This document shows positions 16,820 through 26,136 of a DNA stretch of 64,000 bases, one piece after another (the stretch's first letter is position 1; every line of letters begins with the position of its first letter). Origin of the DNA: DATIUV01 sp049322755 (GTDB lineage Bacteria; Pseudomonadota; Gammaproteobacteria; Burkholderiales; UBA6910); contig JBMOQX010000031.1 in the NCBI GenBank assembly GCA_049322755.1, positions 38,131 through 102,130 of the forward strand, read 5' to 3'. Below the pieces are notes generated by a model. It saw nothing but the letters and a program-made list of their open reading frames with translations. It made no database searches and was not told the DNA's origin. Both the position numbers and the translations under genes were made by a program.

Positions 16820-18187
16820 TCAGCCCGCCTGCTCCTCGCGGCGCTTGCGCTTCTTCTTCTCTTCCCAGGGCTCGTAGCCCTCGCCGGTGTCGGCGCCGGG
16901 CGGGGGTTCCTCGGGCAGCGGATAGACGCCGTACTCGTGCGCCTCGTCGATCATCGCCAGCGTGTTTTCGATCGGCACGTCGTGCTCCAGCCGGTGGGAG
17001 GAGGACAGCAGGTAGCCGCCGCCGTGGCCCATTTCCCAGATGCGGGTGCGCACCTCGGCGCGCACCTGCTCGGCGGTGCCCCAGGGCAGCGTTTCCTGCA
17101 CGTCGATGCCTCCGTAGAAGAACATCTCGCGGCCCAGCTGGCGCTTCTTGGCCGCCGGGCCGGAGTGGCGCGCCACCTTGGGCGGCAGGCTGTCGTAGCC
17201 GTCGACGCCGCAGTCGATGAGGTCGCGCATGAACGGCTCGGGGATCGCGCCGCAGCTGTGGAACTGGATCTTGCCGTTGGGGTTCTTCCTCAGGAACATT
17301 TCCTTGAGCGTGCGGATCGAGCGCATGTAATGGGGTTTGAGCTGCGTCTGGAACATGGCGTGGGAAAGGAACGCGGTCTTCTCGCTGGCGATGTCCTCCG
17401 GGCTGACCCGGATCCAGTCCACGAACTCGCCGCACTCCTCGATGATCTTCTTGTGGTACTCGATCTCGATGTCCACCAGCTTCGTGAGCAGCGCGTCCAG
17501 GAACTGGGGCGACTCGATGAAATCCGAGAAAATCTTGGCATAGCCCACCATGTACTTGGCCTGCTCGAACAGGCCGCCGCGGCCGGCCTGCATCAGCAGT
17601 GCGAACGGCGTCTCCTCGTGCACGAACTTGCAGTATTCCCGCAGCGTCATGCCGGGGATGGGGGCATCGCACAGGATGTCGTCGGAAGCCTCCGGCCAGG
17701 GGTAGGCCTCCAGCTCCCGCAGCCCCTCCTCCAGCGGCGCGCTGGTGGCATGGAACAGCGGATAGCCGATCATCTCGTAATAGCCGCCCTGCTCGTGGGG
17801 CGTCCATTTGCGCACCACGCCCCACTCGTCGACGTTGATCTCCACGTCCGGCGGCGAGATGCCCATGTCGAACGGCACTTCCTCGAACTTGAGCGAGCGG
17901 AAACCGGGGGATCCGCCCGGCGGGCCCGCCGAGATGCGCACGAAATCCAGGTCCAGCTTGGCCGCCAGGTCCAGTTCGAAGCTGACGTCCGTGGTCCAGG
18001 TGGTGGAACCGGTGCGGTAGTCGCGGGGGTCGGCCTTGTACTCCATGCCGATGCCCTTGCGCAGGTTCTGATACCCCTCGATGGTGCCCCACAGGCCCAC
18101 CGGAACCCGGTCCGGCTCCCGGAGGCTCATGGCGTCGATGACGCGCTTGCGCTGAGGCGGAATCGCCTTCCCGATGATCTCTGCCAT
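16820..18187 (-). CDS. URO-D family corrinoid methyltransferase, set A
   Basis: A 455-residue member of the uroporphyrinogen decarboxylase fold family, in the branch that includes MtaA/MtbA and O-demethylase MT1 enzymes. The zinc motif HxC appears in IQFHSCGAIPEPF, with a further Cys in LIDCGVDGYDS. Heme synthesis is unlikely given the partner corrinoid gene just downstream. It would transfer a methyl group from an unknown substrate to the set A corrinoid protein. ATG 18187 is used because GAGGACGAAAGG precedes it and the protein then begins MAEIIGKAIPPQ. The highly charged Lys/Arg-rich C-terminus is unusual. Confidence 0.88.
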   Translation of the reverse strand: MAEIIGKAIPPQRKRVIDAMSLREPDRVPVGLWGTIEGYQNLRKGIGMEYKADPRDYRTGSTTWTTDVSFELDLAAKLDLDFVRISAGPPGGSPGFRSLKFEEVPFDMGISPPDVEINVDEWGVVRKWTPHEQGGYYEMIGYPLFHATSAPLEEGLRELEAYPWPEASDDILCDAPIPGMTLREYCKFVHEETPFALLMQAGRGGLFEQAKYMVGYAKIFSDFIESPQFLDALLTKLVDIEIEYHKKIIEECGEFVDWIRVSPEDIASEKTAFLSHAMFQTQLKPHYMRSIRTLKEMFLRKNPNGKIQFHSCGAIPEPFMRDLIDCGVDGYDSLPPKVARHSGPAAKKRQLGREMFFYGGIDVQETLPWGTAEQVRAEVRTRIWEMGHGGGYLLSSSHRLEHDVPIENTLAMIDEAHEYGVYPLPEEPPPGADTGEGYEPWEEKKKRKRREEQAG

Positions 18188-18406
18188 GCCTTTCGTCCTC
18201 GCGTTCAGCCGATTGAATCGGCTCGGTAATTTTGTAACACCGGGGAGCGGGAGCGCACCCCTCGCAAAACAATACCCCAGCCGACCCGGGTACGCGAGCG
18301 TCCCGGCTGCGTCCGGGCCATGCGTCGGGCGCATACGCAATCCCGCATCGGCGCGGCCGGCGGGAGCCGCCCCCGGCGGCCCCCGCGCCCCGCCTTCAGC
18401 CGGGCC

Positions 18407-19591
18407 TCACTTCGCCCAGGGCGGCACGAACTCCTGGAACTTGCCGTCCTTGTAGACCACGTAGGACATGTCGCGCACGATCAGGTGCTCCGGCGCGTTG
18501 CCCTTGGCCATGGTGACGCTGGGCACGACGCTGCCCTTCCAGTCCTTCATGCCCTCCAGCGTCTCCACGAGCCGAGCGCGGGTGAGGTTGTCCTTGCCCA
18601 TGCGCTTCATCGCCTCGGTGAACACCTGGGCGCCGGCGAAGCCCCAGAGGTGGATGGCGTCCGGCTCTTCCTGCGGGTAGTACTTGGCCAGCAGCTCCTT
18701 GGCCTGCTGGATCTCCCTCGCCGGCGAGTCGAAGTCGCGGAAGATGGTGGCGAAGTAGACGCCGTCCACCGCGTCCTTCCCGGCCAGTTCCGGCACCTTC
18801 GGGCTCTTGCCGAAGAACACGTTCACCACCGGCACGTTCCAGCCCAGCTTCTTGCGCTCGGTGTAGAACTTGGCGGCGGGTTCCGGCGCGCACGAGCAGA
18901 TCACCGCGTCGGCACCCGAGTTCTTCATCGCCACCACCTGGGAGGAAACGTCCACTTCTTTCGGTTCGTAGCCCTGTTCCGCCACCAGCTGCACGCCGTA
19001 CTGGTCGAGCACCGCCTTGATCCCCTCCATGTGGGTCTTGCCGGACGGGTCGTTCTGATACAGGACCGCGAGCTTCTTCGCGCCGAACACCTCCTTGGCG
19101 AAGCGCACCAGCTGCATGCCCTCGTCCTTGTAGCTCGGGTACAGCGGGAACACCCACTTGCTCGGATACTCCAGCACCTTGCCGGCGCCGGTGCCCGGGC
19201 CGATGAGCGGGACGTTCTGGGAGGTGACGTAATCGATCACCGCCGAGGTGGGCGCCGACCCCAGCGGCGCGACGATGGCGAAGCAGTCGTCGCGCTCGAC
19301 GAAGCGCTTGACGATGGTGGTGGTGCGCGCCGGCTCGTACTTGTCGTCCACCATCTTGAACTCCACCTTGCGGCCGTTGATGCCGCCGGTTTCGTTCACG
19401 TGCTTGAACCAGGCATCCGCGCCCTTGCCCATGCGGAAATAGCTGGAGACGTTGCCGGTCATGGGCTGGTAGGAACAGACGGTGATCTCCTTATCCGTGA
19501 TGCCGGGGTCGTTCTTGGCCCAGGCGGCGGACACCCCGGCCAGCGCCACGGCGCCGGCCAACAGCGATACGACGGATCTGACGCGAATCAT
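18407..19591 (-). CDS. livK: Branched-chain amino acid-type ABC transporter, periplasmic binding protein
   Basis: A 394-residue Leu/Ile/Val-binding-family protein with a Sec signal peptide (MIRVRSVVSLLAGAVALAG, cleavage near AWA). The mature part begins with ITVCSYQPMTGNVSSYF. The ligand is not necessarily an amino acid: this family also binds aromatics, amides and urea. It follows the ATPase and permease genes on the same strand and lies directly upstream of the set A methyltransferase, so it may bind the methylated substrate of that system. AGGAGA precedes the ATG. Confidence 0.9.
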   Translation of the reverse strand: MIRVRSVVSLLAGAVALAGVSAAWAKNDPGITDKEITVCSYQPMTGNVSSYFRMGKGADAWFKHVNETGGINGRKVEFKMVDDKYEPARTTTIVKRFVERDDCFAIVAPLGSAPTSAVIDYVTSQNVPLIGPGTGAGKVLEYPSKWVFPLYPSYKDEGMQLVRFAKEVFGAKKLAVLYQNDPSGKTHMEGIKAVLDQYGVQLVAEQGYEPKEVDVSSQVVAMKNSGADAVICSCAPEPAAKFYTERKKLGWNVPVVNVFFGKSPKVPELAGKDAVDGVYFATIFRDFDSPAREIQQAKELLAKYYPQEEPDAIHLWGFAGAQVFTEAMKRMGKDNLTRARLVETLEGMKDWKGSVVPSVTMAKGNAPEHLIVRDMSYVVYKDGKFQEFVPPWAK

Positions 19592-19678
19592 CTCGAATCT
19601 CCTCTCATGTGGTTGGCGTTGCGAACTGCAGCCGTTGCGGCTCTTGTGCTTGTTTCCCGGCGGAACGGCGTCCGGCGC

Positions 19679-20398
19679 TCACGCCGCCGCCCCCATGTAC
19701 GAATCGATCACCTGTTTGTTCTGGCGGAGCTCGGCGGACGGCCCCTCCACCGCCACCCGCCCCACCTGCAGCACGTAGCCATATACGGTGTTCTTCAGCG
19801 CGATATGGGCGTTCTGCTCCACCACCAGCATGGTGGTGCCCTGCTCGGCGTTGATCCGCCGCAGGGCGGCAAAGATGTCCTGCACGATCAGCGGCGCCAG
19901 CCCCAGCGACGGCTCGTCCAGCAGCAGCAGGCGCGGCCGCGCCATCAGCCCGCGGCCGATCGCCAGCATCTGCTGCTCGCCGCCGGAGAGCGATCCGCCC
20001 AGCTGCTTCTCCCGTTCCTTGAGCCGGGGAAACATCTCGTAGACCCGCTCCAGGTCCTGGGCGATGCCGTTGCCGTCGCCGCGGGTATAGGCGCCCATCT
20101 TCAGGTTCTCCAGCACCGTCAGGTCCTTGAAGATCTTGCGGCCCTCCGGCACGTGGGCGATGCCGCGGCGCACGATCTGGTTCGGGTTCTTGCCGTTCAG
20201 GCGCTCGCCCTCGAACTCGATGAAGCCGGCCGACAGCCGCACCATCCCCGAGATCGCCTTGAGGGTGGTGGACTTGCCGGCGCCGTTGGCCCCCAGCAGC
20301 GCCACCATCGCGCCGCGCGGGACGGTGATGGAGACGCCGCGCAGCGCCCGCACCGCGCCGTAGCTCGCTTCCGCGTCCTCGATTCGGAGCAGGCTCAC
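19679..20398 (-). CDS. livF: Liv-type ABC transporter ATPase F
   Basis: A 239-residue ATPase with Walker A GANGAGKSTT, signature LSGGEQQMLAIGRGLM and Walker B LLLLDEPSLGL. LivF/LivG pairs energise HAAT-family importers. GTG start at 20398. A repeat-rich gap of about 190 bases separates it from livG, but strand and content keep it in the same transport unit. Confidence 0.92.
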   Translation of the reverse strand: MSLLRIEDAEASYGAVRALRGVSITVPRGAMVALLGANGAGKSTTLKAISGMVRLSAGFIEFEGERLNGKNPNQIVRRGIAHVPEGRKIFKDLTVLENLKMGAYTRGDGNGIAQDLERVYEMFPRLKEREKQLGGSLSGGEQQMLAIGRGLMARPRLLLLDEPSLGLAPLIVQDIFAALRRINAEQGTTMLVVEQNAHIALKNTVYGYVLQVGRVAVEGPSAELRQNKQVIDSYMGAAA

Positions 20399-20433
20399 GC
20401 TGCCGCCTCATCCATCGTTATTGGAGCGCAAGC

Positions 20434-20591
20434 CACTGCGCGCCGGCGGCGGGCAGCGTTCGCTTGACCGTCGATCCCCATGCCCCCACCCCCGCCCCCT
20501 CTCCCCAAGGGAGAGGGGAGGTGCGAGCCTCCTCTCCCCCTCGGGGGGAGAGGTCGGGAGAGAGGGGCCGGGCCCCTCGCCGGGTGGCTCA
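20434..20591. repeat. Intergenic repeat element, copy 1
   Basis: A GC-rich insertion between livG and livF. Its arms (20434-20479, ending TTGACCGTCGATCCCC, and 20564-20591, GGGCCCCTCGCCGGGT then GGCTCA) match the repeat at 31882-31963. The centre contains palindromic CCTCTCCCC/GGGGAGAGG runs. Read on the minus strand the element begins exactly at the livG stop codon. Confidence 0.55.
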
Positions 20592-21374
20592 TGCGATCGC
20601 CTCCTCCTCGAGCTCTTCCTCGCCGAGGTAGGCGCTGATGACCTCGGGGTTGGCCTGGATCTCGGCGGGCGTGCCGTGGGCCAGGTTGGCGCCGAAATTG
20701 ATCACGTAGATGTAATCGCACACGTTCATCACCATGGACATGTCGTGCTCCACCAGCAGGATGGTGATGCCCAGGTCGTGGTTGACCCGCCGCACCACGT
20801 CGCGCAGCTCGGCGGTCTCCTCGTCGTTGCAGCCCGCCACCGGCTCGTCCAGCAGGATGAGCTGCGGCCGCGCCGCCAGCGCGCGCGCCATCTCGACGCG
20901 CTTCTGGTAACCGTAGGGGAGGTTCCTGACCTGGTTGTCGAGCTCGTCCGCGAGGTGCAGCATCTCGGCGATCTCCACCGCCCGCCGCGTCAGCTCGCGC
21001 TCGGTGCGGCGCGCCCAGGGCAACGAGTACAGGTTGCTGAAGGGATCGCCGATGAGGTGATGCGCACCGATGAGGATGTTGTCCAGCGTCGACTGCTCGC
21101 CGAACAGGTTGATGTTCTGGAAGGTGCGCGCCATGCCCAGCGTCACCATCTGGTGCGGTTTCATGCGGTCGATGGAGTCGCCGCGGTAAAGGACGCGGCC
21201 GTCGTTCTGCTCCTGGAACCGGCTGAGCACGTTGAACAGCGTGGTCTTGCCGGCGCCGTTGGGTCCGATCAGGCCGACGATCTTGCCTTCCTCGACCTCC
21301 AGGCTGACCCGATCGCACGCCACCACGCCGCCGAAGCGCACGGTGACGTTCTCGCAGCGCAGGTGCCAACCCAT
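20589..21374 (-). CDS. livG: Liv-type ABC transporter ATPase G
   Basis: A 261-residue ATPase with Walker A GPNGAGKTTLFN, a signature region replaced by LPYGYQKRVEMARAL (normal for LivG), Walker B LILLDEPVAG and the C-terminal LivG extension. Its ATG overlaps the livM stop (ATGA-type junction at 21372-21376), showing coupled translation. A Glu-rich tail (EEELEEEAIA) ends the protein. Confidence 0.93.
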   Translation of the reverse strand: MGWHLRCENVTVRFGGVVACDRVSLEVEEGKIVGLIGPNGAGKTTLFNVLSRFQEQNDGRVLYRGDSIDRMKPHQMVTLGMARTFQNINLFGEQSTLDNILIGAHHLIGDPFSNLYSLPWARRTERELTRRAVEIAEMLHLADELDNQVRNLPYGYQKRVEMARALAARPQLILLDEPVAGCNDEETAELRDVVRRVNHDLGITILLVEHDMSMVMNVCDYIYVINFGANLAHGTPAEIQANPEVISAYLGEEELEEEAIA

Positions 21375-22468
21375 CAGGCCCTCCCCTCGGGCTTCACTGC
21401 GGCGCCCGCCGGCATCGGCGGCGCGGCCTCGCCGCTGCCGGCCCGCAGCAGCTGGCGCTGCCGCCAGGCGCGCAACGGCCGCACCAGCAGCGCCACCACG
21501 CCGGCCGGCGCGAACATCAGCACCAGGATCAGCACCACGCCCTTGAGGATGAAGGCGAAGTCGGCCAGCTCCTCGAGGAAGAACGGCAGCAGCGCCACGA
21601 ACGCGCCGCCCACGAACGGCCCCAGCAGCGTCGCCGATCCCCCCACCACCGCAGCCACCAGGATGTCCACCGAATACCAGACGTCGGCGTAGACCTCGGA
21701 GGAGACGTAATGCGTGATCAGCCCGTTCAACGCGCCGGCCATGCCGGTGATGCAGGAGCTGATGGAGAACGCCAGCGTGCGGTAGAACCAGCGCGACACG
21801 CCACTGGACTCCGCCGCCTTCTCGGAGTCCCGCAGCGCCTTGAACGCCCGCCCCACGCCGGAGCGCACCAGGCTCCAGATGAACAGCGTGACCAGCGCCA
21901 GGAATCCCACCGTGACCCAGTAGAAACCCTTGTCGTCCAGCTCGAAGCCGAGGATGTGGTTGGCCGGCAGGGAGATGCCGGTGCGGCCTTCGAAGATCTC
22001 CAGGTTGTTGACCATGGTGCCGACGAAGAACGCGAAACCCAGCGTGCCGATGGCCATGAACGGGCCGCCGAGGCGCAGGAAGATCAGCCCCAGCAGCACG
22101 CCGACGAACGACGAGACCGCGCCGCCGGCGATCACCGCGACGATGATGTCGACGTTGTAGTGCTTGAGCAGCAGCGCGGCGGTGTACGCGCCGATGGCGA
22201 GGAAGCCGCCGTGGCCCACCGTCACCAGGCCGGTATACCCCGTGAGGATGGAGACGCCCTGGGCGGCCATGATGTAGATCAGCACCAGCGCCGCCTGCTG
22301 CGCCATCCAGCCCTTGACCGAGGGGAACATCGGCCACACCAGCAGCGCCACGAACAGCAGCACCACCAGGATGGCGTCCTGCCGCAGGAAGCGGGCCTTG
22401 AGCGCGGCCACCGCACCCCGGTCCCGGACCGGCGCGGACGCGCGCGCGGCAGCGTTTTTCCCGACCAT
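21374..22468 (-). CDS. livM: Liv-type ABC transporter permease M
   Basis: A 364-residue inner-membrane permease with about ten helices and family motifs GYTGLVTVGHGGFLAIGAY and GGSATLLGPFVGGAF. It pairs with LivH to form the pore. Its start overlaps the livH stop and its stop overlaps the livG start, each by one or two bases. Start at 22468 gives MVGKNAAARAS, a cytoplasmic N-terminal extension of about 30 residues. Confidence 0.93.
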   Translation of the reverse strand: MVGKNAAARASAPVRDRGAVAALKARFLRQDAILVVLLFVALLVWPMFPSVKGWMAQQAALVLIYIMAAQGVSILTGYTGLVTVGHGGFLAIGAYTAALLLKHYNVDIIVAVIAGGAVSSFVGVLLGLIFLRLGGPFMAIGTLGFAFFVGTMVNNLEIFEGRTGISLPANHILGFELDDKGFYWVTVGFLALVTLFIWSLVRSGVGRAFKALRDSEKAAESSGVSRWFYRTLAFSISSCITGMAGALNGLITHYVSSEVYADVWYSVDILVAAVVGGSATLLGPFVGGAFVALLPFFLEELADFAFILKGVVLILVLMFAPAGVVALLVRPLRAWRQRQLLRAGSGEAAPPMPAGAAVKPEGRA

Positions 22469-23337
22469 CAGATCTCCCGTCTTTTCTGGATGCCGAACAG
22501 GCCCTGCGGCCGGAACGTCAGCAGGATCACGATCATGGCGAACGCCGTGGCGGTCTTGTAATGGGAGCCCAGGTAGCCGCCCGCCAGGTTCTCGGCGACG
22601 CCGATCATCAGCGCGCCGACGATGGCGCCGGGAATCGAGTAGAGCCCGCCGAACACCGCCGCCACGTAGCCCTTCACCAGCACCTCGTCCATCATCTGCG
22701 GGGACACGTAGATGATCGGCGCGGCCAGGACGCCGGCGAAGGTCGCCAGGAAACCCGCCATGCCCCATGTCAGCATGACGATGAAGCGCACCGGGATGCC
22801 CATCAGCTTCGCCGTCTCGGGATCGTCCGTGACCGCGCGCATGGCGATGCCCTGCTTGGTGAACTTGAAGAACACGAACAGCACCACGCCGATGGCGGCG
22901 GCCCAGCCCATGTTGATGAGGTGGCCCTCGCTCACCACCGTGCCGAGGATGTGAACCGGCGTCGGGTCGAACGTCACCGGAAACGCCTTGGTGTCGCGGC
23001 CCCACAGCCAGCCGGCGACGCCGTGCAGGATGTAGAACACGCCCAGCGTGGCGGTGAACAGCGTGAGCCAGTCGGAATCGGCGATCGGCCGCATGACGAC
23101 GCGCTCGATCAACACCCCCAGCGCCATGGTGCACACCAGCACCAGCGCCATCGTGGTGTAGTAGCCGAAGCCGTACTTGTTCAGGAACAGCAGCGCCAGG
23201 AAGGCGGCGATCATCGACAGATCGCCCTGGGCGACGTTGATGGTGCGGGTGTTGCGGAACACCACGACGACCGCCACCGCCGTGAGCGCATACAGGCTGC
23301 CGGTGGCCAGCCCGCTCATGATCAGCTGATCTAACAA
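22468..23337 (-). CDS. livH: Liv-type ABC transporter permease H
   Basis: A 289-residue permease beginning MLDQLIMSGLATGSLYAL, with about eight helices and the typical INVAQGDLSMI segment. It is the first gene of the livHMGF(K) row. The 220 bases upstream (23338-23560), shared with the end of arsA, should carry the operon promoter. Confidence 0.93.
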   Translation of the reverse strand: MLDQLIMSGLATGSLYALTAVAVVVVFRNTRTINVAQGDLSMIAAFLALLFLNKYGFGYYTTMALVLVCTMALGVLIERVVMRPIADSDWLTLFTATLGVFYILHGVAGWLWGRDTKAFPVTFDPTPVHILGTVVSEGHLINMGWAAAIGVVLFVFFKFTKQGIAMRAVTDDPETAKLMGIPVRFIVMLTWGMAGFLATFAGVLAAPIIYVSPQMMDEVLVKGYVAAVFGGLYSIPGAIVGALMIGVAENLAGGYLGSHYKTATAFAMIVILLTFRPQGLFGIQKRREI

Positions 23338-23561
23338 GACGCCTCCTCCGCGCTCGCCCGACGGCCGCAGCCCCGGCTGAGCAAACCTCAGCTTCTTCTT
23401 ATTGAGTCCGGCCCGTCAGCGGCTCGGGAAGCCCCGGGGCCAGAACGTCTACAAGGAACAGGGTTTTTATACGCCAAAAGCGCAGGGGTGAATCGTGCAA
23501 TCCGAGAATGCTGGTCATGCGACAGCCGCATGCCTGGATGTTCCAGGCATGCGGCATCGCG

Positions 23562-25316
23562 TCATACCGCGGCGGCCGCGGTGCGGGCAGCGGCGGCGGA
23601 GCCCAGCGTCTCCCGCTGCCACGGCACGAGGAACGTGCGCGTGGAATGCTGCTGCATCACTTCTTCGACGTACGCCAGTTCCTGCTGCCGGCGCGCCACC
23701 AGCAGCGCGTCGCTGACCCGCAGGGGCAGCAGACTCTGGGTGATCACCCAGGCGTACGGCTCGATGTCGGCGCGGCGCAGATCCGCCTGCAGCGCCGCCG
23801 CCTCGTGCACCGGGGTCGCCTCGGCCAGGGTGCAAAGCACGATGCGGGTGAAGCGCGGATCGCGCAGCCGCGGCAGCAGCTTGAGCACCGCCTCGGGCAC
23901 CGCCTTCGCCTGCCGCGTCACTTCCTTGTGGTAGGCCTGCGCGGCATCCAGCAGCAGGATGCTGTGGCCCGTGGGCGCCGTATCGATGACCACGAACTGG
24001 TCCGCCGCCTGCGCCACCGTGCGCGCGAACGCCTGGAACACCGCGATCTCCTCGGTGCAGGGCGAGCTCAGTTCCTCTTCCAGGAGCGCGCGCCCGCTCT
24101 CGTCCAGCTTGGCGCCGGTGGTGGCCATCACCTCCTGCCGGTACTGCGCCACCTCCCGCGCCGGGTTGATCTCGCCGACGCTCAGGCCCTCGGGAACGTT
24201 CCCCACCGCCGCCGCCACGTGGGCCGCCGGATCGGTGGTGGTCAGGTGCACCCGATGCCCGCGCCGCGCCAGCTCCAGCGCGATGCCGGCGGCCACGGTG
24301 GTCTTGCCGACCCCGCCCTTGCCCATCGTCATCACCACGCCGGGGCCCTGGGATTCCAGCGCCGTCACCAGCTGTTCCAGACCGGGAAAGTTTTTCCGGT
24401 CCAGCGCCGCCGGCGGCACCGCCGCGGCCGAGGGCGGGACGTCGAAAAACGCCCGCAGCGCGTCCAACCCCACCACCTGGCGCGGCTTGAGCCGGACCTC
24501 GTGGCGCGCCAGCCGCGCCAGCGCCGCGGGCAAGTCCCGCAGCGCCTGGTCGCCGCGCCGCTCCAGTGCCATCGCGATCGGATCGCGCCGGTCACTGGCG
24601 CTGAACACGCCGTTCACCACCAGCAGCTGGTTGCGGATCTCCAGCTCCGCCAGCTCCGCGCTGGTGCGGGCCGCCTCCGCGAAGGCCGCCGCCTCGGGCC
24701 GGCTGACGAGGACCAGCGTGGTGATCGCGGGATCCGCCAGCGCGCGCACCGCCGCCGCGTACAGCTCGCGCTGGTCCACCAGCCCCTGCAGCGGGCCGAG
24801 GCAGGATGTGCCGCCTTTCGCGTTCTCGATGAATCCGGTCCACGCCGCCGGCAGCGACAACAGGCGCAGCGTGTGCCCCGTGGGCGCCGTATCGAAGACG
24901 ATGTGGTCGAACGCGGCGGTTGTGGCGGCGTCGCCCAGGAGCTTGGCGAACTCGTCGAAGGCCGCGATCTCCACGGTGCAGGCGCCGGCCAGCTGCTCCT
25001 CGATGCTGGCCACCGCCACCGCCGGCAGCAGGTTGCGGTACGGGCCCACGACCCGCTCGCGGTAGGCCGCGGCCGCCTGTTCCGGATCGACGTTGAGCGC
25101 GAACAGCCGCTCCACCCCGGGAATCGGCGTCGGCTGGCTGCCGATGGCGTGGGCAAAAATCTCGTCCAGGTTCGACGCGGGATCGGTGCTCACCAGCAGG
25201 ACTTTCTTCCCGCGCTGTGCCAGGCCCACCGCCACCGCGCACGAGGTGGAGGTCTTGCCCACCCCGCCCTTGCCGGTGAAGAACAGATTGCGCGTCGGAT
25301 TATCGAGCAGGCGCAT
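23562..25316 (-). CDS. arsA: Arsenical pump-driving ATPase ArsA
   Basis: A 584-residue duplicated ATPase matching the ~583-residue canonical ArsA. Each half has a deviant Walker A: GKGGVGKTSTSC near 15 and GKGGVGKTTVAA near 333. Each half also has an FDTAPTGHTLRLL or IDTAPTGHSILLL signal-transduction motif. The metal-site Cys are present (GACTVEI, TSCLGPL, SPCTEEI). ArsA receives As(III) from ArsD and powers ArsB-type efflux, but no arsB or acr3 is in this window. It follows arsD by 3 bases. Confidence 0.96.
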   Translation of the reverse strand: MRLLDNPTRNLFFTGKGGVGKTSTSCAVAVGLAQRGKKVLLVSTDPASNLDEIFAHAIGSQPTPIPGVERLFALNVDPEQAAAAYRERVVGPYRNLLPAVAVASIEEQLAGACTVEIAAFDEFAKLLGDAATTAAFDHIVFDTAPTGHTLRLLSLPAAWTGFIENAKGGTSCLGPLQGLVDQRELYAAAVRALADPAITTLVLVSRPEAAAFAEAARTSAELAELEIRNQLLVVNGVFSASDRRDPIAMALERRGDQALRDLPAALARLARHEVRLKPRQVVGLDALRAFFDVPPSAAAVPPAALDRKNFPGLEQLVTALESQGPGVVMTMGKGGVGKTTVAAGIALELARRGHRVHLTTTDPAAHVAAAVGNVPEGLSVGEINPAREVAQYRQEVMATTGAKLDESGRALLEEELSSPCTEEIAVFQAFARTVAQAADQFVVIDTAPTGHSILLLDAAQAYHKEVTRQAKAVPEAVLKLLPRLRDPRFTRIVLCTLAEATPVHEAAALQADLRRADIEPYAWVITQSLLPLRVSDALLVARRQQELAYVEEVMQQHSTRTFLVPWQRETLGSAAAARTAAAAV

Positions 25317-25319
25317 GCG

Positions 25320-25703
25320 TCACCCGCAGCACTTGCTGCCGCTATCGGCCTCGGCCGGCGCGCAGCAGGCGGCGGCGGCGACCGGCACGGCCACGCCCAC
25401 CGTCAGCCCCAGCTCCTTGCCGAGCTCGGCGCGGTTCAGGTAGCGGCCCTTGCTGATGATGCGCCCGTCGGCCACGATCAGCGGCAGCGCCCCGATGCCC
25501 TCCTGCTCGATGGCGCCGCGCACCGCGGCGTTCTGCGCGAACTCGGCCGGCTGGTGGCCGAGGTTGTAGCGCGCCACGTCAACGCCGCGCGATTTCAGCC
25601 ACTCCAGCGCCGAGGCGAACTGGGCCAGCTCGTCGTCCGCATCGGGGCTGCAGGCCCCGGTCGCGCAGCATTGCGCGGGGTCGTACACGGTCAGCTTGGA
25701 CAT
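25320..25703 (-). CDS. arsD: Arsenic metallochaperone ArsD
   Basis: A 127-residue As(III) chaperone delivering to ArsA. Starting at the second of two adjacent ATGs places the metal-binding Cys at 12, 13 and 18 (QCCATGACS), exactly the canonical ArsD numbering. Further vicinal pairs at 113-114 and 125-126 near the C-terminus resemble the E. coli ArsD CC pairs. It lies between arsR and arsA, so the operon order is arsRDA. Confidence 0.93.
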   Translation of the reverse strand: MSKLTVYDPAQCCATGACSPDADDELAQFASALEWLKSRGVDVARYNLGHQPAEFAQNAAVRGAIEQEGIGALPLIVADGRIISKGRYLNRAELGKELGLTVGVAVPVAAAACCAPAEADSGSKCCG

Positions 25704-25750
25704 CATGTGCTCCTTGCTCGATGGGGATGGTTTCGATCAAAAAACGCCCG

Positions 25751-26071
25751 CTACGCGGCGGAACGCTCGTCCGCCCCGCCCGGCGCCCGGCCGCGGCAGC
25801 AGTTCTGCAGCAGGAAACCGACCAAGTCGTTCACCGTGGCGAAATCCGCGCTGTAGACGATGCTGCGGCTGTCGCGCCGGCTGGTGACCAGCCCGGCCTG
25901 GCGCAGCGCCGCCAGATGGAACGACAGCGTCGCCGCGTGCAGGCCCAGATCCGCGGCAACGCGCCCGGCGGCGGCGCCTTCCAGCCCCTGCTCCACCAGG
26001 TAGCGGAACACCGTCAAGCGGGTTTCCTGGGCCAGCGCGCCGAGCACGCCCACGGCGTCGGCAGTTTCCAT
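25751..26071 (-). CDS. arsR: ArsR-family repressor, copy 1
   Basis: A 106-residue winged-helix repressor with the recognition region HAATLSFHLAALRQAGLV. It lacks the E. coli ELCVCDL metal site and instead has Cys91-Cys92 (QNCCRG) near the C-terminus, the position used by the Acidithiobacillus-type ArsR. The third Cys of that site is absent, unlike in the copy at 57.5 kb, so metal affinity or specificity may differ. It is first in arsRDA. Confidence 0.9.
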   Translation of the reverse strand: METADAVGVLGALAQETRLTVFRYLVEQGLEGAAAGRVAADLGLHAATLSFHLAALRQAGLVTSRRDSRSIVYSADFATVNDLVGFLLQNCCRGRAPGGADERSAA

Positions 26072-26100
26072 ATTTCCAGTAATATAAAAATAACAACGAT
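26072..26100. promoter_or_regulatory. Putative ArsR operator/promoter of arsRDA
   Basis: An AT-rich stretch directly against the arsR start contains ATTTCC and AATATAAAAATAACAACGA (26081-26099). Autoregulation of arsR operons through such sites is the rule. A near copy (17 of 19 bases) lies at 52246-52264 upstream of the second molybdoenzyme. Confidence 0.45.
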
Positions 26101-26136
26101 ACGCGCAAACCCGGCGCGGAGCAAGCTGCGTCGCGC

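Noticed and set aside
16820..18187. Annotation as HemE uroporphyrinogen decarboxylase
   Set aside because: The partner corrinoid carrier and the HxC zinc motif fit the methyltransferase branch of the fold.
20434..20440. GCCACTG resembling part of a B12 box, considered as a cobalamin riboswitch
   Set aside because: No other conserved cobalamin-riboswitch block is near, and it lies inside the repeat element between livG and livF.
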